The notes beneath the pieces were generated by a model. That model worked only from the letters and a program-made list of their open reading frames with translations. It did no database searches and was not told where the DNA came from. From Gordius sp. MW1 (lineage: Eukaryota; Nematomorpha; Gordioida; Gordea; Gordiidae), in contig OZ038529.1 in assembly GCA_964036665.1 (NCBI GenBank), positions 24,934,060-24,998,059 on the forward strand: a stretch of DNA of 64,000 bases, in the 5' to 3' direction. The translations under genes and the position numbers were made by a program. How positions within the stretch are numbered: the stretch's first letter is position 1; each line of letters opens with the position of its first letter. Shown one piece after another: positions 57,229 to 64,000 of this stretch.

Positions 57229-57845
57229 TGTAATGTCTGGCGACCGAGTAAAAAGGGCTGAGCGAAGGATTTAAAATAACTTTATTTACGCTAATACGTC
57301 TAAATATTTACAATTAAAGGCGATTTACAATTAAGATAATTGGCGACGGTAAAACTGAAATGTTCCGTAAAATTACAATAAAAGGGGAAAGATGTAGGGA
57401 TTGGGGACAATTACAAGGATTTAGGAAGAGTACAAAGTTTTGGAAAAATTTATAAGGACTCAATTATTGACATGGGATTTCGCTTTTATAGCTGTTGAAT
57501 CTTCCCAGGGTGGTGGACTTGATTGAACGAGCAATGTACGGGAAATCTTCAGACGGGGCTGCAAAAATGAGTTCCATATGTGGCTGGGTTAAAAATTAAA
57601 ATAAAAAGTAATTAAAAAAAGAAAGCGTCAAAGAAAATTAGCCACTTCCGCGTCTAGGTTAACCCGCGGTAAAAATGCCTTCCTTTGACCAATTCCTTTT
57701 TTTTTAATTATAAGGATTGCAGAACCGTTCTTTAACCCTTTTACATTAATATTAATAAAATAAATCTAAGTAAGATCAAAGTATACCGCGGACATTAAAA
57801 CGCGATATACCAACATATGGTTACGTGGTATACACGTATACCACA
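57229..57845 (-). repeat. LTR of Ty3 copy 3, shared by two units
   Basis: 617 bases, TGTAATGTCTGG...CGTATACCACA on the plus strand. On its right is a purine tract (minus strand AAAAGGGAAAGG), which marks a 3' LTR; on its left is a primer-binding site, which marks a 5' LTR. Both together suggest a tandem LTR-internal-LTR-internal arrangement. Confidence 0.75.
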
Positions 57846-57855
57846 CCTTTCCCTT

Positions 57856-58326
57856 TTATTGAGAAGTCGAAGGACCAGGGCTGTCCAAATTCAGCGTGTC
57901 CATAATCACCCCGGACTCCAGCTCTGTGATATCGTTGGGTTGGGTTGTCTTTCCCAAACCGGTTTTTAATTTTAAGCACATTGGGGGCAGGTGTTTGGCC
58001 TTACACCCCCAACACTTCTTTCTTTTCAAGATCGGAGGACGGAGTAACGGTGGATTCCCAGGCCCGTTTCGTCGTTGCTCCCCGCTCGTATTACCGTTTC
58101 TTCTGACCGCAGCCCCCTCCTGTCTTGGTCGTCTTGGAGATCTTGGGCGTTGTGGATACGACCTCCCGACCTGGCCTGGCGGATCCAGAGAGTGCGTCAA
58201 GCTTAATAATCCTGCACTTTCGTCCGTCTCCATTTTGATTAGAATGTATACTGGAACTCTTTCGTTCCTTGATGCCATAGATGTCACTTCCAAATCTACG
58301 TCGCACCAAGCAGCATTAATTCTCAT
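57856..58326 (-). CDS. Third open frame of Ty3 copy 3 with the same knuckle motif
   Basis: This 156-residue frame lies between integrase and the 3' LTR. It starts MRINAAWCDVDLEVTSMAS, has a Pro/Arg-rich middle, then KKCWGCKAKHLPPMC, again C-x2-C-x3-H-x4-C with G before the second Cys and P-M before the last. The N-terminal strand pattern (W-x-x-V-D-L-x-V) also resembles that of 55613-56335. The remainder differs strongly, so the two have diverged a long way while keeping position and motif. Function is unknown. Confidence 0.7.
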   Translation of the reverse strand: MRINAAWCDVDLEVTSMASRNERVPVYILIKMETDESAGLLSLTHSLDPPGQVGRSYPQRPRSPRRPRQEGAAVRRNGNTSGEQRRNGPGNPPLLRPPILKRKKCWGCKAKHLPPMCLKLKTGLGKTTQPNDITELESGVIMDTLNLDSPGPSTSQ

Positions 58327-59565
58327 CTGAATAGCAATAAACGTTGAACATAATTATATAGCATCAAACAATTTTAATTGTTCAGCATGCCTAATTTCAA
58401 ATTTATTTTCCTTTAAGTCTTTAACTTTGTAGATTTTAGTACCTAACTGTTCAATAATTACATCTAACACCCATTTAGGTTTACCCAAATAGTTTCGATA
58501 CCAAACTCTTTGGTTTACCGTAAACTTTGGCACACTAATACTGGGCGATGTTTGGTGTTCAGTGAACTTTAAAAAGTCGGGTGGGTACCTTAATTTACGA
58601 TTCAAAAACTCATAGCTAACCGGAGCACGATTAGGATACCGTGGTGACATATTGTGATAAAGTTTAGATAACCACGTTCCGTCCTTCGTTACTTTAGCTA
58701 TGTTCAACCATTTTTTAACAATACCTACATACCTTTCTACCTGCCCATTAGAACTTGGATGGTACGGTGGAGTTAAAATATGGTTAATTTTATATTTTAA
58801 ACAAAATTGTTTAAATTCGTTGCTAACAAAAGCTTTACCATTATCCGTAACAATTATTTCTGGAAACCCGTAATTCCCTATCAATTCCTTTAAAATTGTA
58901 ATTGTTAATCTACTTGATATATTTGATATAATTTTAAATTCCGTCCAACCGGACAACGCATCTAATATTAAGATGTACCGTTTTTTATCTAATTCGAAAA
59001 AATCTATGTGTATACGCTCCCATGGAAATTTAGGACGAGGCCACCTAGATTTTTTATTTTTACGCGGCATCGGTGCATCACGCTTACAAAGCTCACACTG
59101 CCTTACGAATGTTTGGATGTCTTTAGTTAATTGCGGCCACCAGACGTATTGTCTGGCCAAGCCTTTCATTTTAACCATCCCAAAGTGTCCCTGATGTAAT
59201 ATTTTTAGCACTTCCTGACTAAGCTTAATCGGTGCCACTAACCTTTCATGCTTTTAAGAACATTATTTTCTACATATAATTCGTTCATAACATGTTTAGA
59301 AGGGGTGGGTACATTAATTTTATCGTCTAAGCCTGCCAAAATATCCGTTACTTTACATAATTCAGGAACCGCATTACTTTCATTAACAATATCGTTTAAA
59401 TCTAAAATATTTAAAGCATTGATTACATGTCCTCCTATTATATCACAAGACAAAGGTAAATCATCGGCCTCAATGGTATCTGCGCCCAAACGCGATAGTA
59501 CATCAGCCAAATCCGGAGATACGAAGATGAAGATATCTTCCCACCTCATCTTATTCAAAAGTTAA

Positions 59566-60169
59566 GAGTTCAACACGCGGTACAATTCTTTTGATCTTAC
59601 ACGTTGTACACTCATAGCGTAGACTATTATTCTTTTACATTTAATTTCTAGTACGCGTATGTTACCCCCCCCCTCCGACGCGCTTATAAGTTTGTGTTAT
59701 TTATTTTTGATACACAATATAATTTTAGCGGCACATTAAGAATTTAAGCCTTGAGAATTAGTTAGGGATGATTCTGCATAATTGATATTTTGATTTAAAT
59801 CAGTTTCGGGATTTTTATTCGTTCGAAGAATTCTGCCATCTGTTCTCAGGCATATTGGAATTTCCACTGAATTATGTCTGCGGTTTAAATTTGGTAGCCA
59901 ATTGTTCGAAGGAATTGTTTTCTTCCTCAGCGCGTCGGGGGGGGGGGGAATATACGCGTACTAGAAATTAAATGTACAGGAATAGAGTTCTATGTACTAC
60001 ACATTAACTAGCATGTCCATGAAAGGCAGATGGTGTCGTAGACTACTACATTCTGAAGAACAAAAGAGAATAAGAGTACCTCGCGTATTATCATATACGT
60101 GTTAGAAAGTTAGCGGCGTTGTATGGTTGGGGGGGGGGGGTAGGTATCCTCGTATCGAGAGATACGATA
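59566..60169. repeat. Foldback sequence with G/C runs replacing Ty3 copy 3 interior
   Basis: Arms at 59632-59682 and 59932-59984 are inverted repeats (ACATTTAATTTCTAGTACGC, GTAT, then a C-run and GACGCG), with about 250 bases between them. A third G-run (60130) and further ACGCGTAT-like motifs lie outside. It may be a foldback transposon or a product of template switching during reverse transcription. It directly joins the truncated LTR at 60170. Confidence 0.7.
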
Positions 60170-60331
60170 CTTTGACCAATTCCTTTTTTTTAATTATAAG
60201 GATTGCAGAACCGTTCTTTAACCCTTTTACATTAATATTAATAAAATAAATCTAAGTAAGATCAAAGTATACCGCGGACATTAAAACGCGATATACCAAC
60301 ATATGGTTACGTGGTATACACGTATACCACA
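60170..60331 (-). repeat. Truncated 5' LTR of Ty3 copy 3
   Basis: 162 bases matching the right end of the LTR at 57229-57845, with one length difference in a T-run. Confidence 0.85.
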
Positions 60332-61093
60332 ATAACATTAAGTGATGAAAATTATCAGCAATAACATATATTGGACACAATCACATAAGTTAAAAACTTT
60401 ATTGCAAATTAAGACAATCCTTTTTAATATTAACGAAACATCAAAAAACAGAGTTTACAAATTGCACAACGTAAATTATGAATATTATATATTGAAAGCA
60501 CAAACTATGAGATGTAAAAATGGTGGGAGGCAAGGCAGGAGCATAAGAACTACCAGAGGCACAATCTATAAAGATTATAAAGTATTTTTTTTAAACTTCC
60601 AACTATGGGGAGGCTATAAGAAATAAAATTAAATTCTAATAGTTAACTCTAAACTTACTTGTTATATTTTCAATGCTGAGGGTCTGCAATGGTGAACATG
60701 AAGGAATTTGAAAGGGTAAGTTAAGGGAAGCTATAAGAAATAGAATTAAATTTTATATCATTACTTCTATGTGGGATATCGTCATGTTGGTGTGTCAGGT
60801 TAAATTGGGAATTATGATAAATTGCTCTAGCTCCACATTTTTGGGTCCTACATCTATAATATTCCTGCATTTTCCCCCACTTTTATATTGACGTATTGAA
60901 AATCACCAAATACCAGAATGTTTTTGATTTGGGGATAATCTAAATTCAATAGACATGGAATAAAGATAAAGCGTAAAAGGAAATGTTCAAAATGCGTAGG
61001 AATTAACGAATGTTCAAAATGCGTGGGAAGTACCGATCGGATCGTTAATAACCTATTAACGATTTAACTGATGAGTAGTTGGCACTTGAGCAT
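60332..61093. other. No gene recognised
   Basis: A 94-codon open frame at 60342-60626 has no motif and a composition typical of AT-rich chance frames. Two short direct repeats occur (AATGTTCAAAATGCGT near 60984 and 61012; GGCTATAAGAAAT-type near 60610 and 60729). Confidence 0.35.
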
Positions 61094-61421
61094 GTAGGGC
61101 GCCATTTTTACATATCATTTTTTCGCGATAATTTCAATTCAAATTTTTCCTAATGGTAAGAACAATTGTATACGTTATAAATGTATATTTAATGAGTATT
61201 TTAAGTAAATATTTTATTAGGCAAGCTGTTCTTATAATTCTCTATTATTTAGATGCCACTCTAAGAAGAAGAAATAAAATTTTGGTAATTATCTTATATA
61301 TAGCATTAATTCTAAACTTTTAGTATCCATGAAAACATCTTAATAAAAATATAGTGATTATTTAAATCAATAATTGTTTGTATTTTGGAAGAATGTAGCA
61401 AATTAATGTGTGTTTATATTA

Positions 61422-61750
61422 CAATCGAAACTTCTTAATCACAAATCGGATTATCGCGAAAATCTTTGAATTGCGAAGTTAACCGCCATTTTGTTTTTTT
61501 AACGATAATATTAACAAAAACATCGTTTATTGACAAATCGCTTAATAATACAATATCGGATATTCACAAACATTTTCGAGTCCTTAAATCAACCAGATAA
61601 TTATATAAAATATCGTTTATTGCGAAGCGTAAGAAATGAATATTTAATATAATGTACATATACTTTTATTTCCATCGTTTAATCGTAAAATATCGGTTAC
61701 TCGCGATTTTTTTTCAGGCCCAAGGCTTTGCAATTAAACGGTTTTGACTG
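61422..61750. mobile_element. pogo/Tigger-type MITE, 329 bp
   Basis: The ends CAATCGAAACTTCTTAATCA and, inverted, CAGTCAAAACCGTTTAATTG match as terminal inverted repeats and are flanked by TA on both sides, the target duplication of the Tc1/mariner/pogo superfamily. The interior has several ATCGGATTATCGCGA-like inverted motifs. It has no coding sequence. Confidence 0.8.
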
Positions 61751-62034
61751 TAATAAAGGATTTCATTATTTAAGTCTACCTTTTAACATATATTGACATT
61801 CAATTTTAAGTTATCATTTTAAATAAGATATCAGATTCGAGGACTTTTTAGAATCCTTTATAAATTTAATGATTTTTATTTAAATACAATGTTAGGTTAA
61901 AAACAATCAAAATCAAACACTATTTAATATATTAACGATTTTAGTCTGGAAACTCGATATTTATTAAATATAATATGACACATAATTTTTTAAATATATT
62001 AAAATTAAGAACAAATGGTAAAGCATTCTTTGAA

Positions 62035-62157
62035 GTTGTCTCTTTTTCAGGAATATTAGCTTGAGAATCATAATAAATATAATTTTTCATAATTTAAATG
62101 AATTCGAAGCTGTCTCTTTTTCAGGAATATTAGCTTGAGAATCTAAATAAATATAAT
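62035..62157 (+). repeat. Tandem duplication, about 71 bp x 2
   Basis: GTCTCTTTTTCAGGAATATT and AGCTTGAGAATC occur twice, 71 bases apart, inside the Mutator-like remnant. Confidence 0.85.
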
Positions 62158-62599
62158 TAAATCTAAAATTTATATAGCTTGAATACATTAAGTCTGTAGG
62201 TTGGATCCACAAACAAAACTTCTGGAAATTTTGCAAAAATGTTTTGCTGTTTTTTAGTTGGGAAAAAATCCCTGCAAATTCATTCTGGATAACTGCCACA
62301 TTTCTATCACCAATTATTAAGTGTATTGAGTGTATCAATTCAGTCATTTTTACTCAAGTTGGTGTTGGTTGTTCTAAGGTTGTGTAAATCTTTAATTAGC
62401 ACGATTTTTCCATTTTGCATCAAAAGGTTTTGCAACATTCTCATGTTACAATTGATACCAATGCTATATCCGCTAATTCAGCTTCAGTTTCATTTAGTTT
62501 CTATTGCTTTGGCAGATGTTTATATATTGCTGAACCTTTTGAACTATATTACATTAAAATAATAAATTTAGGTTTGTGGTTATGATTCTCGTGGAATTT

Positions 62600-62900
62600 A
62601 TACAAAACTAATGAAACGGAATTAAGATTTGTTGTAATTCGAAAAGACATAAAACTCACAACCACATCTTTGTGTAGAAGATTTTCGCTGGCCCTTAGAA
62701 TGGGTTACAAACTTTTTCCCACCCCTTTTACAACTAAATGCAACAAATTTATATTTAAAATTTGATATAACATCTGCAGGGTATGAATCTTTGCACAGTA
62801 GTATTGATTTTGAAAAATAATAGTTTGAATAAACTGTATCTTCAAATAGTGTCTTGGTAAGAATTAATTCATCTATGGATTTGTAGTATTTTTCAAAAAT
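62600..62900 (-). pseudogene. FAR1-like zinc-finger part of a MULE transposase
   Basis: A minus-strand frame reads KYKFVAFSCKRGGKKFVTHS, KGQRKSSTQRCGCEFYVFSN. The layout C....K.....KGxR.....GC.F......N is that of the N-terminal DNA-binding domain of Mutator-like transposases. The catalytic part was not recognised, although the 86-codon frame at 62087-62347 on the same strand may belong to it. Confidence 0.5.
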
Positions 62901-63049
62901 TAAATCTAAAAAATGTTTATTACATATACAAATGTTCTTACCATTAGAAAAAATTGAATTGAAATTATCGAGAAAAATTGATATGTAAAAATGGCGCAGT
63001 GCTGTTTGTTAATTTGTAATAAATTAACGAACGCAGACGCGTTGTTTTT

Positions 63050-63238
63050 TTCACTCGGTAGGAGAACGTTTAAGCAAAGCGTTTTTACGATATGAAATAT
63101 GTCACCAGGATTGGAGAATGTTTAGCCTAGGATTAGATTTTGCGTAAATTTTAAGCAATGTGTTCAAAAAATCGCGGTTATTTGTCATTTATAAATATTA
63201 CCATTTATCCGATTCCCACCTATACAATTTCGACTGTA
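63050..63238 (+). mobile_element. End of a second Tigger/pogo copy
   Basis: The segment around 63060-63145 (SVGERLSKAFLRYEICHQDW in one frame) is the reverse complement of the Tigger piece near 49270-49335. It ends at 63238 in AATTTCGACTG followed by TA, the inverted pogo-type terminus. Only the N-terminal edge of the transposase is left. Confidence 0.55.
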
Positions 63239-63289
63239 TTTAAAACAAATTTTACCGAAAGCAGGGCAGTTTTTATATTGATGTCTTCT

Positions 63290-63480
63290 TCCATATCTTT
63301 TGCATTATAATTCTTAGTTGATTTATATAAGACGTTGAACACATTTATTGTTCACTAATTCTATAGACTCCGACAATCTCATAAAATATCATGTTATTTG
63401 TTGGCCTTTTCCGTCCATGACATCCGGCCATTTGGTTCTGATTTCATTTTCTATGGATATACCTGAATACCATATAAGTT
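63290..63480 (-). mobile_element. Possible Ty3 Gag fragment, old fossil
   Basis: A minus-strand frame resembles the Gag of Ty3 copy 1 (pattern IRTKWPDV then a spaced L.ESIEL.N), where copy 1 has VRTQWPEGV and NLAESMEIAN. It is short, decayed and without LTRs nearby. Confidence 0.35.
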
Positions 63481-64000
63481 GGAATTAGTCCATTTAATTT
63501 TGGTCGAGGTGATCTTGGAAGTTGCGAAATTTGATATTTCTTAAGTTTGTCAAACAATTGACTCACTTTGTTTTTTAATAGTTTCCGAAAATCCTGGAGT
63601 TAGTAATAATAATCAAAACCTATTTGTAATCCAAGCCTAAGGAATTAGGTTAAGGTAGTGAAAAAGCCTTTTAGGTCTTTTCAACTCCCAAACACTAATT
63701 TAAAGTTGATCCGCAAAATCGCACCTCAACCTAAAACCGAAGTTGGGCTAGGTTGACCTAAAAAATTGTTAATTAAATAGCGACAAATAAATATCATAAT
63801 TTTTTTTTCATATCAACTTATTTTTAGTATATATTAAATGTTTTTTTTTAACAATTTCAATAAAAAATGAAAGAAATAAAGTTTGATAATATAATTAATT
63901 GTAAAATAATTTATACAAAAATAATATAAATATATTTTAAATTGTTCGGCCTTCTATTTTTAAAATTTGCATGCTTTCAACATTGATTTCGAATGGGAAT
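63481..64000. other. No gene recognised
   Basis: AT-rich sequence with a small imperfect repeat around AACCTAAAACCGAAGTTGGG and GGTTGACCTAAAA (63730-63765). Nothing else is supported. Confidence 0.35.

Larger units (their letters stand above)
57229..60331 (-). mobile_element. Deleted Ty3 LTR retrotransposon (copy 3), fossil
   Basis: A full LTR (57229-57845) lies at the left, and a matching LTR piece (60170-60331) at the right, identical apart from one base in a T-run, so the element is young. Between them on the minus strand are a linker and integrase (58354-59565; HLPDVLSRL-like end of RNase H region, then integrase with a zinc-binding region and D...D...E core) and a third open frame (57856-58326). 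Protease, reverse transcriptase and RNase H are missing, and foldback DNA (59566-60169) takes their place. It is grossly deleted. It is a relative of copy 2, not the same family. Confidence 0.85.
61094..62998 (-). mobile_element. Mutator-like element remnant
   Basis: Inverted repeats of about 70 bases pair 61096-61168 with 62930-62998 (GCGCCATTTTTACATATCA, TAATTTCAATTCAA, CTAATGGTAAGAACA). Inside, the minus strand encodes a FAR1-like zinc-binding segment. No target duplication was found. A pogo-type MITE sits inside at 61422-61750. Confidence 0.55.

Overview
This is AT-rich eukaryotic DNA, most likely from an invertebrate animal. The evidence is spliced genes with short introns (45-138 bases), TATA-box promoters, and a mobile-element mix typical of animals: RTE LINEs, a Penelope-like element with a GIY-YIG endonuclease, hAT, Tigger/pogo, Mutator-like, Helitron and Ty3 elements. 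I cannot name the species. I recognise no housekeeping gene, tRNA, rRNA or CRISPR array. The only convincing host genes are a small family of secreted proteins; almost everything else is mobile DNA, much of it nested.

Host family: four same-strand loci at 9735-10540 (gene A, open), 18198-18971 (gene B, open), 22540-22640 (relic of exon 1) and 30925-31734 (gene C, broken). A and B each have five exons of 58, 66, 87, 206 and 51 coding bases and give a 155-residue protein with a signal peptide and two conserved cysteines. I recognise no known family. Each locus has a TATA box 75-98 bases before the start codon.

Layout. 1-5215: tail of one LINE, then a decayed RTE LINE split by a hAT element that itself holds a Helitron. 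8062-9310: a non-autonomous Helitron. 10888-20451: four hAT elements between and beside genes A and B. 22737-28521: a hAT element carrying an RTE LINE and a Helitron. 34364-38612: a Ty3 element. 40450-49430: a Tigger transposon split by a Penelope-like element, which is split by a hAT element that still looks able to code for its transposase. 50039-56556: a young Ty3 element with a hAT inside. 57229-60331: a deleted Ty3 relative joined to a shared LTR. 61094-63238: Mutator-like and pogo remnants.

Most boundaries were set by exact target-site duplications: 8 bases for the hATs, 14 for the Penelope-like element, 9 for a Mutator-type MITE, 5 for two Ty3 elements, and A/T flanks with TC...CTAG ends for the Helitrons. 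This gives a relative order of insertion. The three most notable observations are the unknown secreted gene family, a third open frame with an unusual C-x2-C-x3-H-x4-C knuckle downstream of integrase in two different Ty3 elements, and the apparently intact hAT with two tiny predicted introns and a triplicated promoter/start region.
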